Assembly (NCBI RefSeq): GCF_000315915.1
Contig: NC_020187.1
Coordinates: 620,001-684,000 of the forward strand
Source: Henningerozyma blattae CBS 6284
Lineage: Eukaryota; Ascomycota; Saccharomycetes; Saccharomycetales; Saccharomycetaceae
DNA: 64,000 bases
Reading direction: 5' to 3'
The translations under genes were made by a program, and so were the position numbers. Shown in pieces: positions 41,041 to 51,495 of this stretch (its first letter is position 1; the number at the start of each line of letters is the position of its first letter). The notes below the pieces were generated by a model. It was not told the origin of the DNA. It saw only the letters and a list, made by a program, of their open reading frames with translations, and did not search any database.

Positions 41041-41177
41041 AGCGTGTGGGAAAGACGAGGGTAGGGGAGGGGGGGTATTAGCACGTGTGGGGGGGGGAAC
41101 GAAACAGAACAAAAAAAGAGCGAGAATAACTATGATTACGAGTGCCGAGATGCACAAAAACACAAACACAGTTGCTC

Positions 41178-41203
41178 TTATATAGCTGATCGATGCGACG
41201 CGT
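41178..41203 (-). promoter_or_regulatory. PRY promoter elements (TATA box, ACGCGT)
   Basis: On the minus strand, an ACGCGT at 41198-41203 is followed by TATATAA (about 41178-41184), 140-160 bp upstream of the signal-peptide ATG. The spacing suits a TATA-containing promoter. Confidence 0.5.
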
Positions 41204-41233
41204 GAATGCGCAAGCATGCTTGCTTGTATCGTT

Positions 41234-41293
41234 GCAAATGCAATGCAAATGCAGATGCAATGCAATGCAATGCAATCGTCTATGCAATGCAAT
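41234..41293. repeat. Tandem ATGCA(A/G) repeats
   Basis: About ten imperfect copies of a 5-6 bp ATGCA-type unit upstream of the PRY promoter, inside the GC-rich island. Confidence 0.85.
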
Positions 41294-42178
41294 CGTCCTC
41301 CCTGTGTTTGGTTTCTCATCTCGGCTGGAGGATCTGGCGGGAGATCTGCTGCTGCGCCCGCGTCTGTGCGGATCGCAGAGGGACAAGAAGACGGCGCAGA
41401 CGACCAAGACGACCAAGACGACGGAGCAGGATTGCAGCGATCGCAGGATCGCAGGATCGCGGAGAAACTGTCGCAGGCAACAGGACACACACGGAAGAGG
41501 AAACTGCGCAGAACGGAATGCAGCACGCAAAGGGCAAAAGGGCGCGCAAAAAGAAACGGTGCAGGGGGTGTTGTGCGGAGGCTATTTGGCGCCGCCCGTG
41601 CACCCGGAATGTGTGGTGTGCGGGTGCAGTGGTGTCTGTGTGGTGTCTGTGTGGTGTCAGGGTGGAGTCTTTGTGGCAGGGTGCCTGTGCAGACGCAAAA
41701 TGTCCTAGAGGAGTATTCCAGATAATTCAAGATAATTCCAGCTGGCTTGTTCAAGGGTGCAGGTCTTTCTGGATGGTCCTGCCAATGACTAGATCGAAAT
41801 AGTGTCTGTACTTCGTATTTCCATTGCCCTTTGCAGTGGCGTGTTCTAATATGGGCAAAATTTAATGATATGGGATGAGACCTGCAAACGTGTCTTTGCA
41901 GGTGCCTTGTCTGAGCGGAGTGTGCTGTGGTAGTGCTGTGGTTGTGCTGTGATAGTGCGGTGGTAGCGCGGTGGTAGCGCCGTGGTGTGTCGTACCAGGG
42001 CGCATAACCTGTCGTCTGAAGTATCATTAGTTTCCAGAACTTTATTATATGCAGGTGCATAAAATAAGTAACCAAGGGTAGTAGAGTCCTTTGTATTACT
42101 GGTAGCCTCAATTTATATTGCTATTTTGTACATCATTTCAGATATATATAGTCAACATATATTGAATAAAAAGTAGGA

Positions 42179-42181
<3 letters not shown>

Positions 42182-42218
<37 letters not shown>
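42182..42218. repeat. (TA)n dinucleotide repeat
   Basis: About 18 TA units just outside the right edge of the GC-rich island. Confidence 0.92.
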
Positions 42219-42219
<1 letters not shown>

Positions 42220-43038
42220 GATGAACAAAGAGATACGGGAGTATGGAGAAAACTCGAACCCTCTGCTACGTTTATTAGATCTTGACCCCACATGTATCTT
42301 GTATCCGAAAATTCATAAAACTGTTGTGTAATTAATAAGCCATTGTGCTGTGAATAACTCTAGGTTATGCTCTGAAAAGGATGCTACTTGCAAATGTAAT
42401 GGAAGCAGGGGGATGCTAGTGCCTTTAAAGAGTTATCATACTTACTTTTTTAAAAGTGTTTGGTAGAATAGAGATATTCTAACTCTAAAATTTTTTTTTT
42501 TGAAACATAGCTACATAGCTACTAAATAATTTTAAAAAACAAAATTTTACACATTTGATTTAGCTTTTGGAAAAAAGATCTTTAGATAGATTTTTCAATT
42601 ACCCTTTTGCTTCTTAGAATATAAAGGTCGGCGGCTAATTTTTTATTTTTAATTTTTTTTGCTTTTGTTAAATTTACATAATAGTTAATAAGATAATTAT
42701 GGGTTTATAACCATTTTGATACGGAGTATATTAGTTCCCTATACATAGTATGTGCAATCATTTATGCTAGACTTCTTCTAGTAAATTAACTATCCATTAT
42801 TTATAGAAAGTAAATATCATAGGCAAATGGGAATTGGGAAGCAATCGGGAAATAAAAGAGCATCCTGCTTTGATCCTAACTTGAGCGGAGTTAGGTTCTT
42901 CTAAATTGCTAATTTTTTGGATGAAAAAGTTGCCAGCATCATCAAATTGCAGATTGCAATTTCTCTCAACATATCCTTAAATCTTGCCACAACTATTAAA
43001 TAAATACTTACTTTTCATTTCAATTTTTATTTTTTAAA

Positions 43039-43308
43039 ATGTTAAATACTATTAATTCCAACAAAACTAACACAGAAGTAAATATCTCTGATGCCAGTTT
43101 ACTTGTGGTCGCCTCATCTGTCGCAACTCCAATTATGATTCGACACATAGTTTTAATTAATCTTCAAAATTATCTTATGGGAATAAATTACAACTTATCA
43201 TGCAGGAACCTTTTCACATTTTTACCAATTATGAAATATTACCAAATCCTATTAAAAATAGAAATAAATTATCACTTTAGAAGCTGTAGTATTAGTGTCA
43301 AGACCTAA
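43039..43308 (+). CDS. Possible small orphan frame (low support)
   Basis: Eighty-nine codons from an ATG preceded by AAAA, ending in TAA. The first 35 residues are Asn/Thr/Ser-rich, the rest hydrophobic/aromatic. No domain or homologue recognised. The composition of the second half looks like translated AT-rich spacer, so it may be spurious or a fragment. Confidence 0.12.
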   Translation: MLNTINSNKTNTEVNISDASLLVVASSVATPIMIRHIVLINLQNYLMGINYNLSCRNLFTFLPIMKYYQILLKIEINYHFRSCSISVKT

Positions 43309-44125
43309 CATAATGAATATATAAAAGGATCGATAATACTGATTTACCCTCCCATGAATTAGATTACTTCTTATAAGAATTCAAGAGTACCACCAACTCA
43401 ACCGTTAAAAGAGGTATTATATCAAGTAACAATTTTTTTCTTCATTATAATTCAGACTCTGTACGAGTGCCCCTTAGAAGTACATTCAACGGCGTAACGC
43501 TCAAGATATTGTTGTTTAAGTATTGATAGAAAAGATATCAAATAAACTCTAGTTTGTGTCTACATGCTAAAGATTTTGTAATGTACAATTGTATGAGATG
43601 GTGGAGATAATACCATGTAATGCCATTAGACAAATTGAATCTTGGAATATTGAATGATCGATACTATAGATCCGTAAGATGCTTTTTACTACTAAAGGTT
43701 TTTTCCTGAACGAACAAATTCTCGAGTCTGTTAAAAATAAATCTACCATATAAGAATTTGAAAAATTTAGTGGCTGTACAAGATGTATATATTAAATACC
43801 GTTTAGCTTATTTGCATATTAGTTTTGTTCTATGAATAACATACTGTCCAAGTTCACGAGAATTAACATATATGGTACATATCATTCATAATCAAGAGAA
43901 TGTCCCATTCTATTATCAAATCTACCATATATTTTTTTTGATAAATATACCCGATTAATTCAACTCTTATTGACATTCTTATCTTGAAATCTTATTTAAA
44001 ACGACTCGATAAACTGATTACCTGTTTACTAGATTTAAACTTCCATTCTTAAAATAGATTCAATTAGGCTTGACATATCTGAAATACTTAGTCTTTCATT
44101 GCTCCTCGTGACTTCGCGTATCAGC

Positions 44126-44144
44126 TTTTTTTTTTTTTTTTTTT
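44126..44144. repeat. Poly(T) tract in SCP160 promoter
   Basis: A run of 19 T about 290 bp upstream of the SCP160 start. Long dA:dT tracts exclude nucleosomes at highly expressed yeast promoters. Confidence 0.8.
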
Positions 44145-44429
44145 CTCGCGTGGCGTTTCCGCATCCGTGGCAATTTCTATTTCCACCAATTTTCATTCGC
44201 TCTTTTTGCTACTGGAAGAATATTCGTGTATTATCCATTCCAATATTCTTTCACCATACCATATCTTATATTTAATATCTATATATCTCAAATTCAAGTT
44301 AATTCAAGAGTATTTTAAATTACACCGACACATACGCCTGCCTGCCCTCTTCTTTTCGTTTGGTATACCACTTTTACTCTCTGCTCGCTGCTTACTTCCC
44401 ACGTTTACTGGTTCTCCATTGCCCTTCCC

Positions 44430-47400
44430 ATGTCTTTTAATCAAGAAAACGAGTTCGATTTCTCCTTGGATATCGATCCAGATGAAATCTTGGGTTTGAA
44501 AGATCACCCTACTCCAACTCAACCAACTATTGATCCACCATCTGTTAAACAACAAAAACCATTGCCTTCGTTGAATGATTTACCTAAACTAAGCTCCACT
44601 TTCAAATCTAACAGAGTAGAATGGGGACCAAACATGAAGAAACCTGCGCCAATCACTACTCCTACAACCTCTTTGTCTTCTTTGCCATCTATCTCTTCCA
44701 CTAATGCTTCTTCCCTTTCTGGCTCTAGTACTGTAACTGCTAATACCCCTGTGGCTTCGAAGAATATTCAAGAAATCTTCACCATTGATTTACAATCTCA
44801 ATTGTCAATCACCAAACAAGAATATTCTAAGATTATTCAAAATGTTAAACAATCAAACAACAATGTTTCTATCGAATCTACTTTATCTAAGAACTCTCGT
44901 ACTTTCTTAATCTCTGGTAAACGTGCCGATGTTATCTCTGCTAGAAGAGATTTGGTCAAGAAATTGACCAAACCAGTCGAACAAACTTTCACTATTCCGT
45001 CAAATTGTACAAGATTGATCATTGGTGCTGGTGGTAAGACTATCCGTGAAATTTCAGATTCTACCGATACCAAAATCAACATTGCCAAAGAGGTCAATAA
45101 AGATTCTTATGATGAGGAATTATCAGATACCACTACTAACGTCACTGTTTTTGGTGATATCGAATCTGTTAATTTGGCAAAATTGAGAATTATGCAAATT
45201 GTCAAGGAGGATATTAAAAATGCAGTTTTGAAAATTAATGTCGATGATTCAAATATCCTTCCATTTATTTCTGTTGAACAGTTTGTTTCAAATGATGTCT
45301 CTGTAACCTTAACTGATTCTCAAATCGTTGTCTCAGGTATACGTGATGATGTTAAGGTAGTCAAGTCTCAAATCTTAACCTACTTAGCCTCGTTATCCAC
45401 CGATATCAAACAAGAATCTATCAAGATCCCTGCAAAGTTCCAAATCTTGATCGACCCTGCCCAAATCAAATCTCAATTCAATATTTCTGTTGAATTAAAC
45501 GATGAAACCGGTGTCGCCACTTTCACAGGTCCTGCCAATAAAATCAAGGAAGCTATCACTTTTGCAAGAACTTCTTCTAAAGAATTCTCTGTTGATTCTC
45601 TAGATATCTCCAAATCTCATGGCAAAAACCTAAACCACGCTAAAAATTTGGTTCTATATTTATCTAAGGATGATACTACTCTTTTGAATCAAATCAAATT
45701 GGATTTCCCAAATGTTAAAGTTTCATTACCAAAGCCAACTACTCTCTTAACCTCCAAAGATGTTGTAATTAACATTTCAGCTAAGACTGAATTCATTAAT
45801 GAAATCAAAGGTGCTCGTAAGGATTTGATTTCATTGGTCAACTCAATCACACCATTGGACACTTTGACTATTGATGATTTGGATTATGATTTATTCCATA
45901 AAGATATTAAAAGATCTCTTTCTGCATCCTCAGATGTTGTAGGTTTCATTCAATTGGGTGATTACTACCCAACAGATGATCATATCATTCTATTCGCAGT
46001 CTCTTCCACCGAAGATTTCAAACCTTCAGCTGATGAAATTCAATCTTCATTAATGAACATTAATTCTATTTTAGACCCATTAAGAAAAAAACAAGAAGCA
46101 TTAACTATTGAAACTTTCGAATTATCTTCCGATCTTCAATCTACTTATTTGTCAAAGGATTCTGTTACTTATAATTTAATTCTAGATGAAGTTAATTCCA
46201 TCGAAGGTAATAATATTCAAATTAAATTAAATAAACCTGTTGAAAATGAAGTTTATTTGAGAGGTAACGAAAAAGCTGTCAAACTTGTTTCTGCTGCTTT
46301 GAAGTCCATCATTGAGAATCCTTCTATCAAGTCAACTCTATCTTTTGAAATTCCTTCCAATTCAGTTGCAAGATTGATTGGTAATAAAGGATCCAATTTA
46401 CAAAACTTGTCTGAAAAATTCAATTGTCATATTGATGTTCAAGATCATGACTCTAATGCAACTGTCAATTTAACTGGTCTTGAATATAATATCAATCGTG
46501 CTAAGATTTATATCATTGCCGAAGCTAAAAAATGGGCTAACATTATCACAAAAGAATTAATAGTCCCAACCAAATATTTACGTAGTTTGAGTGGTAAAGA
46601 TTTTAGTTACCGTAATCGTTTGCAAGATAAATATAATGTCAATATCTTTTTCCCTAAGAATGGTGAAACTTTGGTTATCATTAGAGGTCCAACTCGTGGT
46701 GTAACAAAGGCTTATGAAGAATTAAAAGCTTTATTAGATTTTGAAATGGAAAATGGTCATCAAACCATTGTCAATGTCCCTGTTGCTCAAGTCGCTTTAT
46801 TGATTGGTAAAAATGGTGATCATATTAATGATATTAGAGCAGAGCATGGTGTTCAATTAAATTTCTTACAAAAGGCTAATAATGAAAAAGCTAAAGAAGC
46901 AGGCTTCGTGGAATTAGAAATTACTGGGTCAAGACAAGCCATTAAGGATGCTTCCAAAGAAATTCAAGATTATATCAATGAAAATGGTGATTTCATCGCT
47001 GAAACTTTGGATTTGGACCGTAAATATTACAGACATATCGTAGGTCCAAACGCTTCTACTTTGAAAGCAATGCTTCAAAAAGCTGGCGGTGATGAGATCA
47101 AAAGGAAAAATGTGGATATTCCAAATAGTGATTCAGATTCTTCCACCATTACTATTGAAGGTCCTGAAAAATTTGTAAATAGTATTAAGGAATCTATTAA
47201 AAAGGTGTGCCAAGATGTCGACAACAGTATTACAAAGGAAATCGATATTCCTTCTGATAGATTCGGTGCCTTAGTGGGTCCAGGTGGGATTACTCGTAAC
47301 AACCTGGAAACTGAATTTAATGTCACTATTGATATTCCAGATAAAAATGATACTCAAGGTAAAGTTAAAATTATTGGGTTATCTGAAAACATTGCTAAAG

Positions 47401-48062
47401 CAGAAAAGAAAATATTATCTGAAATTATTAGAGACTCTTTTGATCGCGAAATCCAAGTTCCTGCTGAATACCATGAATTTGTTTCTGAAAGAGGTTCTTT
47501 TATGCAAAAATTAAGATCTGAATTCTCTGTTTTTGTTAGACATGGAAATACTAATAGAAGAGCTAATCAAATTAACCGTAAAAAGATTGTTATCCCAGAA
47601 ACTGCTCGTGGTGAACCTACTCAGGAATCGAATACTACTAAATTAACTTTAGAACAATATGACAACTCTTCTATGGATGATAATGAACCAATCACTTGGA
47701 GATTAAATTACGAAAATATTGATTTAAGTTATTTAGATGCTGATGACGTTGAACCAAAGAAAAATGTTGATTCAGAAGCTAAGAAGGAAGAAAATTTAAA
47801 TAAAGCTATTAAATTAATCGAAGATAGAATTGAGTTAGCTAAAGAAGCTACAACTGTGGGTTATTTATGGGCTTCAAACTCTAGAAACTTTAACAAAGTT
47901 GTTGGTGCTGGTGGCTCTGGTGTTAGAAAGATTAAAGATTCTACATATACAATTATCCACGTTCCTAGAAAGAATGACGATATTAATGACGTTATTTACA
48001 TAAGAGGCTCTAAAGATGCTGTTGAAAAAGCTGCCGAGATCATTACCAAGAACTTAAAATAA
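44430..48062 (+). CDS. SCP160: Multi-KH RNA-binding protein SCP160 (vigilin)
   Basis: A 1210-residue protein (S. cerevisiae Scp160 is 1222) made of a chain of KH domains after a Ser/Thr/Pro-rich N-terminus. Intact GXXG loops are visible in LIIGAGGKTIREISD near 192, RLIGNKGSNLQNLSE near 650, LLIGKNGDHINDI near 791, LVGPGGITRNNLE near 949 and the last domain VVGAGGSGVRKIKDS near 1154. Several intervening domains lack GXXG, as in the family. It binds mRNAs and ribosomes at the ER and affects translation of specific codons and mRNA localisation. Codon use is strongly biased in the N-terminal half, in keeping with high expression. Flanked by the PRY gene as in S. cerevisiae chromosome X. Confidence 0.96.
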   Translation: MSFNQENEFDFSLDIDPDEILGLKDHPTPTQPTIDPPSVKQQKPLPSLNDLPKLSSTFKSNRVEWGPNMKKPAPITTPTTSLSSLPSISSTNASSLSGSSTVTANTPVASKNIQEIFTIDLQSQLSITKQEYSKIIQNVKQSNNNVSIESTLSKNSRTFLISGKRADVISARRDLVKKLTKPVEQTFTIPSNCTRLIIGAGGKTIREISDSTDTKINIAKEVNKDSYDEELSDTTTNVTVFGDIESVNLAKLRIMQIVKEDIKNAVLKINVDDSNILPFISVEQFVSNDVSVTLTDSQIVVSGIRDDVKVVKSQILTYLASLSTDIKQESIKIPAKFQILIDPAQIKSQFNISVELNDETGVATFTGPANKIKEAITFARTSSKEFSVDSLDISKSHGKNLNHAKNLVLYLSKDDTTLLNQIKLDFPNVKVSLPKPTTLLTSKDVVINISAKTEFINEIKGARKDLISLVNSITPLDTLTIDDLDYDLFHKDIKRSLSASSDVVGFIQLGDYYPTDDHIILFAVSSTEDFKPSADEIQSSLMNINSILDPLRKKQEALTIETFELSSDLQSTYLSKDSVTYNLILDEVNSIEGNNIQIKLNKPVENEVYLRGNEKAVKLVSAALKSIIENPSIKSTLSFEIPSNSVARLIGNKGSNLQNLSEKFNCHIDVQDHDSNATVNLTGLEYNINRAKIYIIAEAKKWANIITKELIVPTKYLRSLSGKDFSYRNRLQDKYNVNIFFPKNGETLVIIRGPTRGVTKAYEELKALLDFEMENGHQTIVNVPVAQVALLIGKNGDHINDIRAEHGVQLNFLQKANNEKAKEAGFVELEITGSRQAIKDASKEIQDYINENGDFIAETLDLDRKYYRHIVGPNASTLKAMLQKAGGDEIKRKNVDIPNSDSDSSTITIEGPEKFVNSIKESIKKVCQDVDNSITKEIDIPSDRFGALVGPGGITRNNLETEFNVTIDIPDKNDTQGKVKIIGLSENIAKAEKKILSEIIRDSFDREIQVPAEYHEFVSERGSFMQKLRSEFSVFVRHGNTNRRANQINRKKIVIPETARGEPTQESNTTKLTLEQYDNSSMDDNEPITWRLNYENIDLSYLDADDVEPKKNVDSEAKKEENLNKAIKLIEDRIELAKEATTVGYLWASNSRNFNKVVGAGGSGVRKIKDSTYTIIHVPRKNDDINDVIYIRGSKDAVEKAAEIITKNLK

Positions 48063-48604
48063 ATGCATTATTTGCAATTTTTAAACTTTGCATATTTATT
48101 TTTACCTTTTTTTACCTTATCTTTTTTTCTATTTAAATTTTATATACTATTATTATTACTTTTATTATTTTATGTTATTTTTATTCACACATGTGTGAAT
48201 AAAAATAACATTCTCAAACTCTCTTTATGACATTGCAAAAAAAAAAATATTTACGCATGCGATTATGCTTAATAGGCTAAAAGAACTAAAATAAAAATAA
48301 AAAAAAACATATTTGAACTAAGCAAGTATGTATTTGTATTTGCTTCGTATAGTAGAGTGGTAAAATGAAATCGAAAGTAAAACATAAAAAAAAAAATACA
48401 AAGATTTGAATATAAGAGTTTTCATAGTATTAAAGTAGTTGTTATTTGATTTAGTTTAAGTTAGAAAAAATTGAAAGGTATGATAAAAATGGGAAAAATA
48501 GAATAGAGAAGTGATGAAAATGCAGAGAAAATAAATATGTAATACAGACAAAAAATCTTTGCAATGCTCAAGTTCAAACTTGTTTGTTTACAAAAATTAT
48601 GAAC
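48063..48604. other. Convergent 3' intergenic SCP160/YPT52
   Basis: AT-rich terminator region that holds the perfect 40-bp palindrome at 48172-48211 (listed separately). Confidence 0.7.
48172..48211. repeat. Perfect 40-bp palindrome without spacer
   Basis: Two 20-bp arms, left arm ATGTTATTTTTATTCACACA, followed directly by its exact reverse complement with no loop. It lies 110 bp after the SCP160 stop and about 390 bp beyond the YPT52 stop. Either strand can fold into a 20-bp hairpin, so it could contribute to 3'-end formation of SCP160. Confidence 0.97.
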
Positions 48605-49267
48605 TTAACAACAGGAAGATGATTGATTGTTAGTCGATGGCCTATTGTTTAGATTGATATTATTATCATTATTAGAACCACCATTATTAGAAGAATTTAA
48701 TCCAGAGTTTGATTGACTTTCTGTATTTGCCTTATCTTGTAATATCTTATCCTCGTATAATTTTTCTCCAATAACTTGAAAGACTTCCTTCACATTCTCA
48801 CCTGATTTAGCACTAACCTCATAAAACATTAAATTTTGTTCATCAGCATAATCTTTGGCATCTTTTGTCAAAACAACCCTCTTACTTTCATCTTCATCGC
48901 ATAAATCAATTTTATTACCAACAAGACAAATCACTAAATTTTCATCACCAACTTTACTTTTCAATTCATCAACCCAACTCTGAGCTTTCATCAAAGAATC
49001 ATTTTCCGTTATATCATAAACAACTAATGCAGCATTTGCATTTCTATAATACATAGGGGCCAGTGATTTATAACGTTCTTGACCAGCAGTATCCCAAATT
49101 TCAAATTTAATGACTGTTTTATTTTTTAAAGTAATCGTTTGAGATAGAAAAGCAGCACCGATTGTACTCTCACGTAATTCATCAAACGAATCTTTGACGA
49201 AACGATTAACAATGGAGGATTTACCAACAGATGAATCACCTAAAAGGACCAATTTAAATTGTAACAT
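48605..49267 (-). CDS. YPT52: Rab5-type GTPase YPT52
   Basis: A 220-residue small GTPase. G1 GDSSVGKSS at residues 10-18, switch [14 protein letters not shown]3 WDTAGQERY near 58, G4 GNKID near 115, G5 SAKSGEN near 151, and a C-terminal SSSCC for double geranylgeranylation after an Asn/Ser-rich hypervariable tail. Rab5-family GTPases control early endosome fusion and vacuolar sorting. Among Vps21, Ypt52 and Ypt53 the choice of YPT52 rests on synteny: in S. cerevisiae YPT52 (YKR014C) is followed by MIC60, HEL1, YKR018C and IRS4, exactly as here with the same orientations. Confidence 0.94.
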   Translation of the reverse strand: MLQFKLVLLGDSSVGKSSIVNRFVKDSFDELRESTIGAAFLSQTITLKNKTVIKFEIWDTAGQERYKSLAPMYYRNANAALVVYDITENDSLMKAQSWVDELKSKVGDENLVICLVGNKIDLCDEDESKRVVLTKDAKDYADEQNLMFYEVSAKSGENVKEVFQVIGEKLYEDKILQDKANTESQSNSGLNSSNNGGSNNDNNINLNNRPSTNNQSSSCC

Positions 49268-49887
49268 TTTATTTGTGCTATTTATATGACTATATTGAGA
49301 AGCTTGATTTCAAATAATGATATTTATCTCTATTTTATCGATTAATATCAGAATTGTTTTATCAGAGTTGTACTATTTCTGTTGATTATTTATTTTCTTA
49401 TTTTCTTTTTTTTTATTTTTTATTTTTTAACTTATTAATCTTTAAATTTAATACGGTTCAGTAATAGCAACCAAATAAAGTTAAACTTCATTTTCAGAAT
49501 CAAAACTCAAATTTCTAGGACTTCGCCACAGATAGAACGAGATCGCAAAATTACTAGCAAATGGAACATTAGTTACTACATTTACAAACAAAAACTATAA
49601 CAATAAATGAATAAAAGAACATAGTATTATACATCTGGTAAAATATCAAGAAATACAAGAGTTAAGAGTACTCATCTTTTATTTCCAGTGAAATTTTTGT
49701 ATTTTATTGTAATTTACCCTTTTTCTGTGTTTTTTAAAGCTGAAATATACATACAACGAACTTCAAAATTAAGGGTGAACAACAAAAAGAAAAAAAAAAT
49801 AGCAACAGACAAACAAGGTACATAAAGTTTCATTTGAAAGTATTATTATCATTCCAAGACTGTATTGTAAAGAAATAATTATCTATA
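49268..49887. other. Divergent promoter region YPT52/MIC60
   Basis: 620-bp AT-rich divergent spacer with T-rich (49390-49430) and A-rich (49780-49800) tracts. No other feature seen. Confidence 0.6.
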
Positions 49888-51495
49888 ATGCCCATAAGAA
49901 GTTTTTTAAGACCTACTTTTAGAAGATTAGCATCGACAAACGTTAACTCCGCTAAAACACATACCTTAAGATCAATTCTTTTTAAAACAACTTTTGGCGT
50001 ATCTTTGTTTTATACTGCCGGTGTTATTGGTTCAGCTTATAATGAAAAGATTGAAAACTTATTTATTCAAAATGTACCTCTTGGTTCAGAATTAATGGAT
50101 TCTTATTGGTTTGGCACCATGGGCGAATACATTGAAAAATCTAGTGACCAACTTAATTCCTTATATAGTACTTTGTTGAATAAGGATATTGATAAAACAA
50201 CTTCCAAAATAGGTAAATTTCTACCAAGGAAAAAAGAAGCAAGAAAGGATGAAGTTAAACAAGCTTTAATATTGAAACCTGTTGCTTTAAATGCCTTTGC
50301 CATTTCATTAAATCCCTCTTTTGAAGAAGTCATTGATTCAATTAATGGATTCTTCGAAAAAATTAATTCTAATGAACTTTTATTAACTGAAACTCAATTA
50401 GAAGAAGTAATTAAATGCCACGATACTTTAGATCAATGTGTTCATTCTTTTAACTCTAAGGCAAACCAATTACATAAAGAAATTATTGAAGCTAAAGTTG
50501 GTGAAGCTATTAAGGGCTTCGATGAAGAATATGATAATAAATTGAAAAAAAAATCAAAGAAAGTTTTAAAGAAATTTCAAAAGGAATTTGATGATATGAA
50601 AGCAAATTTGACAGAAAAATTTGAAAAAGATTTGAAAAAAAACCTAGAGGAAAATGCGAAGTTATTAAAAGCTCAACAAGATAATGAAGTTACTTTGGTT
50701 TCAATTACTCAACTAAAAGAATTTACCAATATAATTAAACAAACTTTAGATAAAGAAAGAAATGGTAGACTGGCTTATTTAGAAGAACTAGACTCAACTG
50801 TTGGCGATTTAGCTAAAAATGTTCAAGATATTAACAATTTATTAATGAAAAATGAAATTATTAGACAATTATCTACAACTCTAGCGCAATTTAAATTATT
50901 TTTACAGCATAGCGAAAGCTTAGATTCTAATAATGAAATTCAATTAGAGAAAGTAAATTCTTTAATTGAAAAGATAATTTTCCTAAAGAGAATGCTACCA
51001 AAAGATTCTACAGTTAGTTGCAAATGTTGTGTTACTAAGGATAAGATTTGTAGGTGTAAATCAATGAAAGATAAATCTCAATACCCTCTATTAGATGTTA
51101 CCTTGTCCGAATTAATGAATTTGAAATCTAAAAACCAACCAATATTATCTAATGAACAATTATATAATAGATGGCTATTATTGGAATCTGATTTCAAAAC
51201 TGCATCATTATTACCACCAAACCCAGGATTCTTAGGACATTTAACTGCAAAGGTTTTTTCAACTTTGCTAATAACTAAAAATGGTATAACTCCAGAAGGT
51301 ATTGATCCAGACAGTATTTATTCCAATGTTAAAGAAAATTTGAAATTATCTAAAATTGACAAGGCTTTGGAAACAGTAGTTTCATTGAATGGCTGGCCTC
51401 ATATCCTTTGTGATGATTGGATTAAAAATGCAAGAGCTAGACTAGAATTAGAAACTTTAATTGACATTTTAAATTGTGAAGTTTCATTATTATAA
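49888..51495 (+). CDS. MIC60: MICOS core subunit MIC60 (mitofilin/FCJ1)
   Basis: A 535-residue protein (S. cerevisiae Mic60 is 540). N-terminal basic, serine-rich mitochondrial targeting peptide (PIRSFLRPTFRRLAST), one transmembrane segment at about 32-50 (FGVSLFYTAGVIGSAY), a helical/coiled-coil central region (about 150-350) and the C-terminal mitofilin signature (LLESDFKTASLLPPNPGFLG near 431, then LETLIDILNCEVSLL at the end). It shapes crista junctions in the inner mitochondrial membrane and contacts the outer membrane. A cluster of five cysteines (CKCC...CRC, about residues 377-391) lies before the mitofilin domain. Position between YPT52 and HEL1 matches S. cerevisiae YKR016W. Confidence 0.95.
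   Translation: MPIRSFLRPTFRRLASTNVNSAKTHTLRSILFKTTFGVSLFYTAGVIGSAYNEKIENLFIQNVPLGSELMDSYWFGTMGEYIEKSSDQLNSLYSTLLNKDIDKTTSKIGKFLPRKKEARKDEVKQALILKPVALNAFAISLNPSFEEVIDSINGFFEKINSNELLLTETQLEEVIKCHDTLDQCVHSFNSKANQLHKEIIEAKVGEAIKGFDEEYDNKLKKKSKKVLKKFQKEFDDMKANLTEKFEKDLKKNLEENAKLLKAQQDNEVTLVSITQLKEFTNIIKQTLDKERNGRLAYLEELDSTVGDLAKNVQDINNLLMKNEIIRQLSTTLAQFKLFLQHSESLDSNNEIQLEKVNSLIEKIIFLKRMLPKDSTVSCKCCVTKDKICRCKSMKDKSQYPLLDVTLSELMNLKSKNQPILSNEQLYNRWLLLESDFKTASLLPPNPGFLGHLTAKVFSTLLITKNGITPEGIDPDSIYSNVKENLKLSKIDKALETVVSLNGWPHILCDDWIKNARARLELETLIDILNCEVSLL

Larger units (their letters stand above)
41041..42020. other. GC-rich island upstream of the PRY gene
   Basis: By eye well over half G+C across 41280-41700, in a genome segment otherwise near 30%. 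It includes a tandem ATGCA tract (41234-41293), repeated GATCGCAG units near 41435-41460, GTGTGGTGTCT repeats near 41630-41660 and GTGCTGTGGTAG-type repeats at 41930-41990. Several long overlapping frames on both strands are a by-product of low A+T and have no conserved sequence. A TATA-like element (41178-41184) and an ACGCGT (41198-41203) near the right distance suggest the proximal 160 bp is the PRY promoter. Confidence 0.8.
42021..44429. other. Spacer between GC island and SCP160
   Basis: Composition drops abruptly back to AT-rich near 42020. It contains a (TA)n run at 42182-42218, a CCTAACT/AGTTAGG inverted repeat near 42879-42899, a possible 89-codon frame at 43039-43308 (no homologue, good ATG context AAAATG, weak evidence) and a 19-T run at 44126-44144 near the SCP160 promoter. 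No confident gene. Confidence 0.5.

Noticed and set aside
41078..41802. Several 150-200-codon overlapping frames on both strands
   Set aside because: They overlap each other in all frames and show repeat-derived, Arg/Cys-rich compositions; stops are rare simply because the DNA is GC-rich.
40411..42111. A 566-codon extension of the PRY frame
   Set aside because: The upstream 357 codons come from the GC-rich island, with frames open on several strands at once and no conserved sequence. A perfect signal peptide begins at 41040.
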